Assembly (NCBI RefSeq): GCF_002020135.1
Contig: NZ_MPZS01000001.1
Coordinates: forward strand, 372,001-436,000
DNA: 64,000 bases
Source: Thioclava marina
GTDB taxonomy: Bacteria > Pseudomonadota > Alphaproteobacteria > Rhodobacterales > Rhodobacteraceae
Reading direction: 5' to 3'
Part shown: positions 1-9,514 of the stretch, piece after piece
Numbering within the stretch: the first letter of the stretch is position 1
How the letters are laid out: every line of letters begins with the position of its first letter
Made by a program: the position numbers and the translations under genes
The notes under the pieces: generated by a model
The model's database searches: none
Told to the model about the DNA's origin: nothing
The model's input: the letters and a program-made list of their open reading frames with translations, nothing else

Positions 1-761
1 CAGCCCGCATCGCCCACGATCTTTGCAGGCACGCCTGCGACGGTCTTGCAGCACGGCACTTCCGAGAGAACGACCGACCCGGCCGCGATCCGGGAATTGT
101 CGCCCACCTTGATATTGCCCAGCACCTTTGCGCCTGCCCCGATCAGCACACCATTGCCGATCTTGGGGTGACGATCCTCGTCCTCCTTGCCAGTCCCGCC
201 AAGCGTCACCGAATGGAGCATGGAGACATTGTCACCAACGACGGCGGTTTCGCCGATTACGATCGAATGGGCGTGATCCATCATAATGCCCCGACCGATG
301 CGTGCACCGGGATGGATGTCGACACCGAAGAGTTCCGAGGCCCGCATCTGCACGAAATACGCCATGTCGCGCCGACCGTTGGCATAAAGCCAATGCGCGA
401 CCCGATAGGCTTGCAACGCCTGGAACCCCTTGAAGAACAAGAGCGGCTGGAGAAGCCGGTGGCAGGCCGGATCACGCTCGAGCACCGCAACCAGGTCAGC
501 CCGCGCCGCCTGCCCGAGATCGGGATCGGCGCGATAGGCCTCGTCAGCGATTTCGCGCAGGATCTGTTCACTCATCTCGCCCGAGGCGAGCTTCATCGAA
601 AAGCGATACGCCAGAGCGCGCTCCAGCGACGGATGATGCAGCAAACCAGCATGGATCAACGCACCAAGAAGCGGTTCGTCACGCACCGCCGCGCGTGCCT
701 CGTCGCACAGCCGTGTCCAGACTGGATCGACCGCCGCCACTTTCACCTGTTGTCTCGACAT
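1..761 (-). CDS. cysE: Serine O-acetyltransferase, C-terminus cut by window edge
   Basis: Transfers an acetyl group from acetyl-CoA to L-serine, the first committed step of cysteine synthesis in the cytoplasm. About 253 codons are visible. The N-terminal helical domain (residues 1-140, with LLFFKGFQALQAYRVAHWLY) leads into a left-handed beta-helix built of hexapeptide repeats (IHPGARIGRGIMMDHAHSIV, then VTLGGTGKEDEDRHPKIGNG), which is typical of CysE. The ATG at 761 has an AGGGAGAG Shine-Dalgarno about 5 nt upstream. The gene lies just downstream of the GTA cluster on the same strand; I recall cysE as a common neighbour of RcGTA-type clusters. The stop codon is outside the window. Confidence 0.95.
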   Translation of the reverse strand, partial: MSRQQVKVAAVDPVWTRLCDEARAAVRDEPLLGALIHAGLLHHPSLERALAYRFSMKLASGEMSEQILREIADEAYRADPDLGQAARADLVAVLERDPACHRLLQPLLFFKGFQALQAYRVAHWLYANGRRDMAYFVQMRASELFGVDIHPGARIGRGIMMDHAHSIVIGETAVVGDNVSMLHSVTLGGTGKEDEDRHPKIGNGVLIGAGAKVLGNIKVGDNSRIAAGSVVLSEVPCCKTVAGVPAKIVGDAG

Positions 762-833
762 CGGAACTCTCCCTCTTGGCGCGTGAGCCTAACACATAGG
801 CTTTTTGTCGGATAGAGGAAGGGCTCGGCCCGA

Positions 834-1121
834 TTATCTCCTCCCAGTGCGCCAAAGCTCGAAAGCCTGACAGACGGCACCCAGCGTCGCGACCGGCAGC
901 GTTCTTTCGTCCAACCCCACGCCAATTCGGCCCAGCGCCGCCGCCATAAGAGTCCCGTCACCCCAAATCGGATGGAGCCGCCCCAGCCGCTTGCGATAGA
1001 GATCCGCCGCATGAGCCTCGTCGAAAAGGCGCATCAACCGTCCATGGCGCTCTGCCTCGGGCCACAGCGTTGCGACCCGCGCCGCCGTAAGCAGATCTCC
1101 CTCACGCGCTCTCCGCATCAC
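834..1121 (-). CDS. Small conserved-looking protein directly after GTA g15
   Basis: A protein of about 95 residues whose GTG start (or the ATG three bases on) follows the g15 TGA stop without a gap, so it is probably translated by coupling to g15. It is rich in Ala, Arg and Leu, with a short patch around RLGRLHPIWGDGTLMAAALG. I see no signal peptide, membrane segment or known catalytic motif. It is not one of the numbered RcGTA structural genes g1-g15. Its position between g15 and cysE suggests that it is co-transcribed with the GTA genes, but no function can be assigned. Confidence 0.7.
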   Translation of the reverse strand: MMRRAREGDLLTAARVATLWPEAERHGRLMRLFDEAHAADLYRKRLGRLHPIWGDGTLMAAALGRIGVGLDERTLPVATLGAVCQAFELWRTGRR

Positions 1122-4100
1122 TCAGGCAAGAACCTGCACACGCTCAGTCAAACCGGGTCCGAAGACATCAGAGAGCTGCGCCACCTCAACCCAGAACGCT
1201 CCGGCAATGCCATCCACGGCCTTCTGCGCAGTCGAATAGGTCCATTCCGAATTGGTCAGAACGACCTCGCGCCGGATCGCCTCTCCTTCGAGTATCCGCA
1301 GCAGGTAACGCTCGGCCACCTCTCCAAGCGGAACATCCATCGCCTCCCAGTCATCGCCACCAATCCGCGTGCGCCGGACCCAGCTGAGCTTCCAGCCATC
1401 GGCTTTCTGCACCACCCGCAGATGGCATGGGGAAAGTGGTCGCAACCCGTTGCCAGCGAATGCCTGGACTGTGTGGATATAGGACGGGTCGTCGTAAGGG
1501 CGCGCAGCCGATCCAATCCGGTAGTGCCTTGCCATGTTGCGCGCGGCTGGGGCGAGCGCGATCTGTTGTGCCCGCCCATCCAGAAGCACCACAACCGAGC
1601 CTTCGGGCCAGACCACTGGCATCAGCGCATCGGTCCCGAGCTGTCCCCGGAGCCGCAGACTGAGATCCCAGATCCCCGGTTCGACCGGCTCCGCACGCTG
1701 GAACTGCAAGATCTCCCAATTGTCCGAAGACCCGTTTCCGATCGCGAGCGCATTGAGCCCCGACAGGACACCCGCTTCCAACGCCGTCTCGAACTCTCCA
1801 GAGATCAGCTCAACCCGCAAAGGCTCTCCCCGATCCCACAGGCCGCTTCGTGCCATTCTGAGTGGTGAAAGCGTTGTGCCGATCACCGCTTGGGTCCCGA
1901 ATTTCGAGTTCAGCTCATAGCCTGCGTCCTGAAGCCCCGAATAGACCGCGACCGCACCCGGCCATGGGCTGGCCGCGACAGCGAGATGCGGCGCATAAGG
2001 GTCTTCGGCCCCGGTCATCAGCGGCAGGTCGAGAAAGACCGGCGTCACCGGCACGGGCGGTACATAGGGTGCAAGGCGGGCGCCCTCCTCCTCTTCCTCA
2101 GCCGGTTCGTAGATCCCCGGCTCGACCCGCACCGCTTCAACCTGGATCGTCTCCGCGCGCTCGATACGATCGATCCTGTAACGGTCGGTGCTCGTATCTT
2201 TCTCCAGGTTGACGACATCACCCGGCCCCAGCCATCCAAGTGAAGGCGGCAGCGTGAAACGCGCCCGGTCTTGCGCCACGCGCGCCTCGGAGAGCCACCG
2301 ATCCACGACACGCATTCCCTCCGAGCGCGTCATCGCGAGTGGCACCTCGCTCGCGGCAGTGGGACCATTCTCCTCATCAGGGAAAATGCTCTCGACCGCG
2401 CGGACCTCGAAACAGCCATCCGCCTCGACATAGGACAGCCTCACCCGCCCGGCGATTTCCGCTTCGGGTGCGCGCTGGGTCTCTAGGCCCACATCCTGAT
2501 CATCAAGTGCAAGCTGCGGCGGCCAAAGCTGCGCATCGACCGAAGCATCACGCATCCGGAAGACCAGCAACCCATCGCGCTCCAGCGCATCGAACCCATA
2601 TATGATACTGAGCGATTGCAGAGCTCCGCGCGGCGTGATTCCGCCTTGCATGGCAAATCCACGCACGACCCCGTAAAGCGCGCTCACGTCAATATCACGC
2701 ACGCCTGCCATCTCACAGATTTCGGCCACGACATTCGCCAGCGGTTGCGCGCTCGAGCGCCCCGAAAGCCAATGCCCCCGCGCGTAATTCCTCGCATCGC
2801 TCCAGACATCGTCCAGACTGGGAAACTGTGGATAGGGTCGCGCGTCCCAGGCCCATACATGCGCGCGCGACATGTCGACCATTGGTCCACCGTAGATATC
2901 GGAAACCGGGTTTACCACCGGATCCGCCCAATAGCTCGTCATCGCGCGCAAATATTGCATCTGGATCGTGTCATCGCGCCGGCCGTCGGAATAATGCGGC
3001 AAAGCACTTTCCGAGCTTTTCGGATCGAGAAATTTATTGGGCTCATTTGTACCCTTGTCGATCGCGGCGCAACCTAGCTCGGTGAACCAGATAGGTTTTG
3101 AGCGCGGCACCCAGGCGGTGGGCTCCTCGAGCCTTTCGCCATTGATCCGGTCATGGTGATCATGATCCCACCAGCCACGAATGTCCTTGTAACGCCAAAG
3201 CCAGGGCTCATCATGCGCCCCGTCGATGATTGGCGTTCGGATCTGCGCATCGCGATGCTGCGCCGAGGCATAATACCAATCATACCCTTCACCGCCCTCG
3301 ATATTCGAACGCAGGTAGTCGAGATTGTAGATAGCCCCCCAATGCGCGTCGGCATGATGCTCACCATCACGCCAATCCGACAGCGGCATGTAATTGTCGA
3401 TTCCGATGAAGTCGATCGCATCATCCGCCCAAAGGGGGTCAAGATGGAAAAAGCAATCGCCGTTGCCCGGATGATAACCGAAATACTCGCTCCAGTCCGC
3501 AGCATAGCCGATCTTGCAGTCCTGGCCGAGGATCTGTCGCACTTCTCCTGCCAGAACACGCAGCGCTTCCACCGCCGGGAAACTGTTGTTCATGCCGCGG
3601 ATTTGCGTCAGCGCGCGCATCTCGGAGCCGATGCAAAACGCCTCCACACCGCCCGCGAGTTTGCACAGATGAGCATAGTGCAAAACGAAGCGCCGGAAGG
3701 ACCACTCCGCTGGACCGGAATAGGTGACCGTCTCTCCCGTCGGCGCAAAGTCACCCATTGCAGCGGTCCCGAAGAAGCTCGCAACCTCGTCTACAGCGTG
3801 ACTGGTCCCGTCCGGCGACCCTGCGTGCCCCGGTGCCGCTGATGTCGTGATCCGTCCACGCCACGGCAGCGCCGGTTGTTCTGCCCCATCGCTCCAGGGG
3901 TCGGGCAATCCGTTCCCTTCGAGTTGATCCATGAGAATGAACGGATAGAAGGTCACCGCCTTACCCGCGTCATGCAGCGCCTTGATCGCGTCTATGACCG
4001 CCGCATCCGCGGGCGTCCCGCCATAAACCGAGCGATCATCAAGTTTGGGAACCGCATCAACCGCCCCGCGCCCGACACCCGACACCCGCCAGCTCATTTC

Positions 4101-5084
4101 GCGCCCGTCGACCGACTTCGAAGCAACTTTTGGCTGCACCTTACAGTTGCCGCAGCGTAGATCATTCCCGAACCAGGACACGACGAGCGAAACTGTCCCG
4201 CAATTCGGCAGCTCCTCATCGAGCATCCCGAGGCTCATCTCGAAATCCGTCTGCCCGCTCGGCGAATGCTGATTCACTGGATTGACCTCAGCCGTGATCC
4301 CCCAGCCATTGAAAAAGAAAAGCGACGAAGTCGCCGGATACTCGAGCGGGGTCGAACGAATGCGCTGTTCGCTCACCGGGCGCGTGGCCAGCGAATACTC
4401 TCCCGTCCCCGGAATCAGGGCGACCGCCTCGATCGTCTGGCTCAGATCCGTATCGCTCGGCAGCCCCTCCCCCTGTGCCGCGCGCACCACCTCGAAAGTG
4501 AATTGCGGCACGCGATTACCGAAGGGACTGAGCTCGAGGTTTTCGAACACGACATAAGCGATCCCGCGATAGCTCGGCGCTTTCTCCATCCCCTCGACAG
4601 CCGCGATCTTCGGGTCGGGCTCTTGGGTTTCGCTCCCACTATAAACACGCATATTCAGATCGCGCGTATCGAGCTCGACACCGTCAGCCCAGACGCGCCC
4701 GACCCGCAGAATCTCGCCCTCTCCCAGCGCAACCGCAAGGCTGACCGAGTAGCTATAGCTCACGATCGAGGGTTCGCCCTTCCCTCCCCCCGATTTCTTC
4801 TTCGCTTCGAAAAACCGCGTGGCCCAGATCACCTGCCCGGCCATCCGCATTCGCCCCCAAATGCGTCCGAGACCTTCACCTTCCGAAGCCGTGGTCAACC
4901 GCAATCTGTCGACCCGTCCGGTTTCGACTGTGCCGGACCCTCCGCCCAGCAATTGCTGGTCTATTACCCGGCCCAGCGTTGCCCCGACCGCACGTCCGAT
5001 GACAGCGCCGGAAAGCCCCAGAACCGTCCCGCCAAAAGCCCCGCCGATCGCGGCCCCCGCCGCAGAGAGCAAAATCGTCGCCAT
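1122..5084 (-). CDS. GTA g15, megatron / host-specificity protein J-like tail tip protein
   Basis: A 1320-residue tail-tip protein of the gene transfer agent. RcGTA g15 forms the megatron at the baseplate, which contacts the recipient envelope. The N-terminus is glycine/alanine-rich (AAGAAIGGAFGGTVLGLSGA). The middle carries a TIM-barrel-like glycosidase-fold region (around residues 420-750, with IGSEMRAL, FIGIDNY and IWFTELGC). The C-terminal half resembles the phage tail-3 / J-like region. The ATG overlaps the end of g14. The reading frame is uninterrupted over nearly 4 kb, which argues that the cluster is under selection. Confidence 0.93.
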   Translation of the reverse strand: MATILLSAAGAAIGGAFGGTVLGLSGAVIGRAVGATLGRVIDQQLLGGGSGTVETGRVDRLRLTTASEGEGLGRIWGRMRMAGQVIWATRFFEAKKKSGGGKGEPSIVSYSYSVSLAVALGEGEILRVGRVWADGVELDTRDLNMRVYSGSETQEPDPKIAAVEGMEKAPSYRGIAYVVFENLELSPFGNRVPQFTFEVVRAAQGEGLPSDTDLSQTIEAVALIPGTGEYSLATRPVSEQRIRSTPLEYPATSSLFFFNGWGITAEVNPVNQHSPSGQTDFEMSLGMLDEELPNCGTVSLVVSWFGNDLRCGNCKVQPKVASKSVDGREMSWRVSGVGRGAVDAVPKLDDRSVYGGTPADAAVIDAIKALHDAGKAVTFYPFILMDQLEGNGLPDPWSDGAEQPALPWRGRITTSAAPGHAGSPDGTSHAVDEVASFFGTAAMGDFAPTGETVTYSGPAEWSFRRFVLHYAHLCKLAGGVEAFCIGSEMRALTQIRGMNNSFPAVEALRVLAGEVRQILGQDCKIGYAADWSEYFGYHPGNGDCFFHLDPLWADDAIDFIGIDNYMPLSDWRDGEHHADAHWGAIYNLDYLRSNIEGGEGYDWYYASAQHRDAQIRTPIIDGAHDEPWLWRYKDIRGWWDHDHHDRINGERLEEPTAWVPRSKPIWFTELGCAAIDKGTNEPNKFLDPKSSESALPHYSDGRRDDTIQMQYLRAMTSYWADPVVNPVSDIYGGPMVDMSRAHVWAWDARPYPQFPSLDDVWSDARNYARGHWLSGRSSAQPLANVVAEICEMAGVRDIDVSALYGVVRGFAMQGGITPRGALQSLSIIYGFDALERDGLLVFRMRDASVDAQLWPPQLALDDQDVGLETQRAPEAEIAGRVRLSYVEADGCFEVRAVESIFPDEENGPTAASEVPLAMTRSEGMRVVDRWLSEARVAQDRARFTLPPSLGWLGPGDVVNLEKDTSTDRYRIDRIERAETIQVEAVRVEPGIYEPAEEEEEGARLAPYVPPVPVTPVFLDLPLMTGAEDPYAPHLAVAASPWPGAVAVYSGLQDAGYELNSKFGTQAVIGTTLSPLRMARSGLWDRGEPLRVELISGEFETALEAGVLSGLNALAIGNGSSDNWEILQFQRAEPVEPGIWDLSLRLRGQLGTDALMPVVWPEGSVVVLLDGRAQQIALAPAARNMARHYRIGSAARPYDDPSYIHTVQAFAGNGLRPLSPCHLRVVQKADGWKLSWVRRTRIGGDDWEAMDVPLGEVAERYLLRILEGEAIRREVVLTNSEWTYSTAQKAVDGIAGAFWVEVAQLSDVFGPGLTERVQVLA

Positions 5085-5537
5085 TCACCTGGCTCCTTCA
5101 TGAAATTGAAAACGCGCGACGATCCGGCGCCGCCACGGCGTGCTCAGCGGGCTCTCGACGACCCCATGGCCGCGATAGGCATGCACGAAACTCGGCTTCT
5201 GGCCGACCGAAGCCGCGATCCCGACATGCTTGGCCACCGAACCCGAGCGCATTCGAAACAACAGCACCTCACCGGGCACGGGCACGCCACGCACTTCGCG
5301 CATCTGCGCCCGCAGCCCGCGCCAGAGCTGTTCGTCGCGGCTCGGCTCGGACCAATCGGGCGTATAGGCGGGCACCCCATCGGGCTCATGACCGCAATGC
5401 TCTCGCCAGATCCCGCGCAACAAACCTAGGCAATCCGATCCGACACCTCGTAGCGAGCCCTGATGCAGGTAAGGCGTACCAATCCAGCTCCGCGCGATCT
5501 CGACAACCCGCTCACGCGGCGCCTGCCAATCACTCAT
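5085..5537 (-). CDS. GTA g14, NlpC/P60-family peptidoglycan peptidase
   Basis: A 150-residue cell-wall peptidase of the GTA tail, thought to help DNA cross the recipient periplasm. The catalytic Cys lies in GSDCLGLLRGI (about residue 35) and the His in KHVGIAASVG (about residue 104), in the order and spacing of NlpC/P60 enzymes. It overlaps the end of g13 by 4 nt (ATGA), as expected for translational coupling inside the cluster. Confidence 0.92.
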   Translation of the reverse strand: MSDWQAPRERVVEIARSWIGTPYLHQGSLRGVGSDCLGLLRGIWREHCGHEPDGVPAYTPDWSEPSRDEQLWRGLRAQMREVRGVPVPGEVLLFRMRSGSVAKHVGIAASVGQKPSFVHAYRGHGVVESPLSTPWRRRIVARFQFHEGAR

Positions 5538-6424
5538 GCGAACAGGCTCCCGCCGTCATTGGTGCCTCCCTGAACTGGATAAGACACCAGCCAATCCTCG
5601 CCTGGAATATGCGGAAAGCCGCGAAAATTGACGAAATTGCCAAATTTTCCGCGACAGGTTTCGCCCCGCTTGTCACACCCTGCCTCCAGCCGAACCGTAT
5701 CCCCTGCTGCGATCTCCGCCCCGATGCGTTGCCAAAGCTCGATCTCGCGCGCGCCGCCCGGAACAACGCGATCCGCCTTGATCACCCCAACAAGCCCTGC
5801 TGCAGCTCCCGTCAGCACACGAAACCGCCCCTTTTCGAACCACCGCGGCTCGAATCCGGCCAGAACGTCGAAGCGAAATAGCACCGAATCTTCGACAAGG
5901 TTCAGCGGGGCTTCGTGAAAATAGCCCCGCTGGTTCAAATCAAAGCGGCATTTTCCGTCCCCGAGAACCGCCGCACAGCGCGGATGATAGATCCGCCCGC
6001 GTTCTAGCCCCAGAGGCTCGCTCAGCCCACGCAGCTCAGCATTGAACGCTCCCGCCGATCGGGTGATCTCGCCCAAATGCCCGCGAAACAAGAGAGCGCG
6101 CTGCGTGACATCGGCCCAATTTACCACCCAGACCCTAACCTCCGCCCCGTCAAAGCGACCGGCGAGGATATCAGCCTCCGAGATCGCTTCGGAATTCAAC
6201 GCGCCAAAGACCTCGCTATTGTCCACGGCGAGCCCGGTCCCCTGCGCCACCGCCTTGGCTGTCATACCGCTGTCAGGTTCGAAGGCGATCCCCTCGAAAC
6301 TCAGCCCTCCATCATGATCGGTAAAGCCCAGCGTCAGCCCATCGCGCCGGGTGACCGCCCACACCCGCGCGATCGTCGTTGCACCCGTCTCGAGATGGGC
6401 ACGCAGCTCTTCAGGATAGCTCAT
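5534..6424 (-). CDS. GTA g13, DUF2163 / BR0599-type hub protein
   Basis: A 296-residue tail hub protein. The C-terminal half has the family signature with four cysteines in two pairs (YHPRCAAVLGDGKCRF near residue 175, and GCDKRGETCRGKFGNF near residue 250), followed by NFRGFPHIPGEDW. In the RcGTA structure the hub protein is reported to hold an iron-sulfur cluster, and these cysteines are the obvious ligands. The start ATG overlaps the g12 stop by one base. Confidence 0.92.
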   Translation of the reverse strand: MSYPEELRAHLETGATTIARVWAVTRRDGLTLGFTDHDGGLSFEGIAFEPDSGMTAKAVAQGTGLAVDNSEVFGALNSEAISEADILAGRFDGAEVRVWVVNWADVTQRALLFRGHLGEITRSAGAFNAELRGLSEPLGLERGRIYHPRCAAVLGDGKCRFDLNQRGYFHEAPLNLVEDSVLFRFDVLAGFEPRWFEKGRFRVLTGAAAGLVGVIKADRVVPGGAREIELWQRIGAEIAAGDTVRLEAGCDKRGETCRGKFGNFVNFRGFPHIPGEDWLVSYPVQGGTNDGGSLFA

Positions 6425-7056
6425 CAGATCCGCACCTCCACAACCGGCACCTGCGGCATATTCCCGGCCTGAAAACTCTGGACCGAGACCTGGATCGCAT
6501 CGGTATCAAAGCGCACCGGCACATCGAACTCGAACCCCGCGGTGATTGGCGCACCTTCGGCGGGAGCCGCGAAGAACCGTACCGCGCCGGTCTCAAGATC
6601 GACCTCCCAATCCACGGCTTCAGCCTGATAACCGCCTTGAACGCCGAGTTTCACCGTGCCGGCGACCGGCTTGGTAACCGGGCGGCGATATTCCACATCT
6701 CCAGAGACATAGGCCTTGGAAAGCTGAAACTTCGTCGTCACCCCATCGCCTTGGCCGATCAGCTGATCCTCGTAATCGACCGCCTGCGAGGGAGCGCAGC
6801 TCTTGTAATCCGCCCAGTCCTTCCAGCGAAACGCATGCAGCTGACCGCTGCGCGCCTCGAAAAACGCGAGCATCCGTTCCACATCGTCGAGCGAACGCAA
6901 ACCCACGCCTGCATCATAGCGTCTGCGTGAATGGGCCCATGGGCTGTTGCGCTCTTCGAACCCGTTGGAAAGCGTCACGATTTCCGTGCGCCGCTCCGGC
7001 CCGCCCACCGAGCCGAAGCTCAGGTTGGCGGGGAACCTCACCTCGTGAAAGGCCAT
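6424..7056 (-). CDS. GTA g12, DUF2460 distal tail protein
   Basis: A 210-residue distal tail protein at the junction of tail tube and hub. The family hallmarks are visible: the N-terminal FHEVRFPANLSFGSVGGPER, the ERNSPWAHSRRRYDAG block near residue 52, and HAFRWKDWADYKS near residue 93. It sits directly between the tape-measure gene g11 and the hub gene g13, as in Rhodobacter capsulatus. Confidence 0.92.
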   Translation of the reverse strand: MAFHEVRFPANLSFGSVGGPERRTEIVTLSNGFEERNSPWAHSRRRYDAGVGLRSLDDVERMLAFFEARSGQLHAFRWKDWADYKSCAPSQAVDYEDQLIGQGDGVTTKFQLSKAYVSGDVEYRRPVTKPVAGTVKLGVQGGYQAEAVDWEVDLETGAVRFFAAPAEGAPITAGFEFDVPVRFDTDAIQVSVQSFQAGNMPQVPVVEVRI

Positions 7057-7066
7057 CTATCCCTCC

Positions 7067-7729
7067 TCAGCGATTGCGTTCGCCCCGCGCCAGAGCGCGG
7101 TTGATCTGTGCGGCGACTTGGCTCGAACTGCGCTGGAAACTCGCCGCGTCGGGTGTCGAAACATTCACCACGACATTGACCGCGCGTCCGCCGCCCTGCG
7201 CGACGACCCCGAGCCGCCCGTCGGCACCCCGGGTCAGCGGCATGATCGCTTCTGGTCCCGCCTCGCCCATCAGCCCTGTCGCGCCACGCATCGGAAAGCT
7301 CGTCGGACTGCTGACGACGCCGCCTTTTGCGAAGGGCATCACACGACCATGCGAGAAGGCCGCCCCGTCAGCAAAGGGGAAAACCCCGCTCAACAACCCG
7401 TTTAGCCCCGACGCCAGTGCTCCGCCAAGCGCTTGCTGTACCGGCTTCATCGCGACGTTATAGACGCTGTCGGCCATGCTCTGCGCGACTTGGCGTAAAG
7501 CATCCGAAAGTCGCATCCCGTCGAAAACCACCCCGTCGAACGCACGCCGCAGACCCGAGCCGAAAGAGGTGCTCAGGCTCGTCACCTCTCGACCCGTGAA
7601 GACGAGGCTTTCGCGCATCGTCGCCAGTTCCTGGTTAAACACTTCCGTCACAGCGACCGCACCGCCTAGCGAACGCTCCAGCTCGATCGCCTGCTGGCTC
7701 AGCCCGTCGATCCCGTCCGAGTCCGTCAT
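7067..7729 (-). CDS. GTA g11, short tape measure protein
   Basis: A 220-residue tail-length protein. It is very short for a tape measure, in line with the short tail of GTA particles. It has helical N- and central parts and a Gly/Ala/Phe-rich stretch (GGALASGLNGLLSGVFPFAD), then a C-terminal region with GLMGEAGPEAIMPLTRG, a motif shared by many lambda-like tape measure C-termini. Its start overlaps the g10.1 stop by 4 nt. Confidence 0.9.
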   Translation of the reverse strand: MTDSDGIDGLSQQAIELERSLGGAVAVTEVFNQELATMRESLVFTGREVTSLSTSFGSGLRRAFDGVVFDGMRLSDALRQVAQSMADSVYNVAMKPVQQALGGALASGLNGLLSGVFPFADGAAFSHGRVMPFAKGGVVSSPTSFPMRGATGLMGEAGPEAIMPLTRGADGRLGVVAQGGGRAVNVVVNVSTPDAASFQRSSSQVAAQINRALARGERNR

Positions 7730-7941
7730 CTCTCACTCCTTCGATTGGCCGCCAAGCCATCGGGAAAGCGTTCAATCAGCTCTTCAAGCCGACCACGTCC
7801 CATCGGCCGCGCGCCCGTCGCCCCCTCACCCAGCATCAGCGCGAGCTCCGCTGGGGTCAGCGCCCAGAACTCTGCCGGACGCAGACCGAGCCGGTGCAAC
7901 CCGGCTCGCATAAGCCCCGGCCAGTCGAGCGCCTCGCTCAC
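7726..7941 (-). CDS. GTA g10.1, small tail assembly chaperone
   Basis: A 71-residue protein with LRPAEFWALTPAELALMLG, the pattern of short phage tail assembly chaperones (TAC) that are encoded just before the tape measure. It overlaps both neighbours by 4 nt. Together with g10 it probably forms the chaperone pair that coats the tape measure during tail assembly. Confidence 0.87.
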   Translation of the reverse strand: MSEALDWPGLMRAGLHRLGLRPAEFWALTPAELALMLGEGATGARPMGRGRLEELIERFPDGLAANRRSER

Positions 7942-8270
7942 GTCGCGCCCTCGCCCGGCACCGAGAATGCCCGCGCCAACAGCTGCGCAGCCTTGCGCGC
8001 GGCGTCCATCGGCCCGCCACAGATCTCGACCGCGCCGAGATCCCCGACCCGGCCCTGCCAGCCCCCTCCGCGCAAGCCAGCGACGACCACCGCCAGAACG
8101 TCGCGGCTCGTGAAGCGCCCCGCCTCGAAGCGCTCGACAAGCGCGATCATGCCGCCACTCTCGCCAATCTCCGTCTCGAGCTCCGCCAATGCGCCCAGCG
8201 TCAACTTCGCCACATGTCGCTGCCCATCGAGCGCGATCTCGACCTCACCTGCCCAAGGATTTGCCATCAT
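7938..8270 (-). CDS. GTA g10, gene transfer agent tail chaperone-family protein
   Basis: A 110-residue protein of the family found in all RcGTA-like clusters, with KLTLGALAELETEIGESGGM near residue 23 and GRFTSRDVLAVVVAGLRGGG near residue 51. It corresponds in place and size to the G-type tail assembly chaperone. Two adjacent ATG codons (8270 and 8267) could start it. Confidence 0.88.
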   Translation of the reverse strand: MMANPWAGEVEIALDGQRHVAKLTLGALAELETEIGESGGMIALVERFEAGRFTSRDVLAVVVAGLRGGGWQGRVGDLGAVEICGGPMDAARKAAQLLARAFSVPGEGAT

Positions 8271-8275
8271 GCGCC

Positions 8276-8689
8276 TCAGATCGCCGTGAAGCTCAGCGCG
8301 CCGGCCGACGCCATCGCGATCTCGTAGCTTGCCTCGCCGTCATGCGCCCCTGCGTAGTCGATCGAGGTGATCATGAACGGCCCCTGCACGATGCCGAAAT
8401 CGGGGATGATCACCTGGAACTGTGGAACCTCACCATCGAAGAAGATCTGGCGCGCGCGTTCATCCGTACCCGCATCCTTGAACACGCCCGAGCCCGAGAT
8501 CTGCGCCGAACGCACGCCTGCACCACCCAGCAGCTCGCGCCAGCGCCCCTCGCTTTCGAGAGAGGTCACATCAACCGTCTCCGCATTGAAGGTGATCCGC
8601 GTGGCGCGCAGCCCCGCGATGGTCTCGAAGGTCTGATCCCCGTTCAGGTCCAGTTTGATCAAAAGATCCTTGCCGTTTTGCGCCGCCAT
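8276..8689 (-). CDS. GTA g9, major tail tube protein
   Basis: A 137-residue major tail protein that polymerises into the tail tube. Typical features are LIKLDLNGDQTFETIAGLRA at the N-terminus and DVTSLESEGRWRELLGGAGV near residue 40. The ATG at 8689 is preferred to upstream in-frame codons because a GGAGAA Shine-Dalgarno precedes it by about 8 nt and the protein then has the family length. Confidence 0.92.
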   Translation of the reverse strand: MAAQNGKDLLIKLDLNGDQTFETIAGLRATRITFNAETVDVTSLESEGRWRELLGGAGVRSAQISGSGVFKDAGTDERARQIFFDGEVPQFQVIIPDFGIVQGPFMITSIDYAGAHDGEASYEIAMASAGALSFTAI

Positions 8690-8771
8690 GGCCAATTCTC
8701 CGAATTTGGATAATTTGTTTCCGATCGGGAAATACTCCCCCGACGAAATGTTGAGAAAGTGAAAGCCCCCC

Positions 8772-9179
8772 TCAGGCTTCAACCCGCGCGCGGAAGGTCA
8801 GGTCGAGCCTGCGCGCGGCCCCCTTGTCGACGCGCCGCGCCTTCGCCTTGAGAAACCACAATCCCACAAGACGACCGCGCGCCAACGTGAGCGGGCTCGC
8901 AAGCAGCGTGTCCGAGATCGCCTCGCCCACCTGTTTCGCCAGCTGAAACCCCGCGACATCGCTGACCACCGACACGGTAAAATCATGCACCGCGCCGTCG
9001 CCCGTCATATCCGAGGCATCGCGCGCATCTTCCGGACCGAGGCTGACATATGTGCCGCTCACCGTCCCTGCTGGCGCTGCGTCATAGACCGCGGATCCGA
9101 CAAGCCCCGTGACACCCGGATCATCCTGCAATCGCGCATAGACCGCCGCCTGCAAAGCGGCTCCGATCGCGTAACTCAT
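8772..9179 (-). CDS. GTA g8, DUF3168 tail terminator
   Basis: A 135-residue tail terminator/completion protein that joins tail to head. It has the DUF3168 layout (AAVYARLQDDPGVTGLVGSA at the start, then TYVSLGPEDARDASDMTGDG). It overlaps the g7 stop by 4 nt. Confidence 0.91.
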   Translation of the reverse strand: MSYAIGAALQAAVYARLQDDPGVTGLVGSAVYDAAPAGTVSGTYVSLGPEDARDASDMTGDGAVHDFTVSVVSDVAGFQLAKQVGEAISDTLLASPLTLARGRLVGLWFLKAKARRVDKGAARRLDLTFRARVEA

Positions 9180-9514
9180 GCCACCACCTCCTCACGGGCG
9201 AAACAAGTCAGGTAATGCGCGCCGCGATCGGCCTCCGCGACCGCGAGGATGCGAAACACGCGTCCTCCTTCGCGGAAGCGCTGCTCCGGGCGCGGTCTGC
9301 GCGGCGAGCCCTCGGGAGCTGCCCGCACCGTGATTTTCCAGGGCACCGAAGCCAGCGTCACGAACTCGCCCGCGCGCTCGACCCCGGTCCCCGGCACCAT
9401 CTGCGCCCAGAGCTCACCGAGCGCAGTCCAGATTTCGGTGAACCCACCCGCGCCGTCGGCGACACGCTCGGGCGCCTCCAGGACCAGCTTGCGATTGAGA
9501 TCCGGCACGCTCAT
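9176..9514 (-). CDS. GTA g7, head-tail joining (stopper) protein
   Basis: A 112-residue head closure/stopper protein. It begins MSVPDLNRKLVLEAPERVAD and contains GGFTEIWTALGELWAQM, matching the family of phage head-tail adaptors. The ATG at 9514 overlaps the g6 stop (ATGA). Confidence 0.9.
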   Translation of the reverse strand: MSVPDLNRKLVLEAPERVADGAGGFTEIWTALGELWAQMVPGTGVERAGEFVTLASVPWKITVRAAPEGSPRRPRPEQRFREGGRVFRILAVAEADRGAHYLTCFAREEVVA

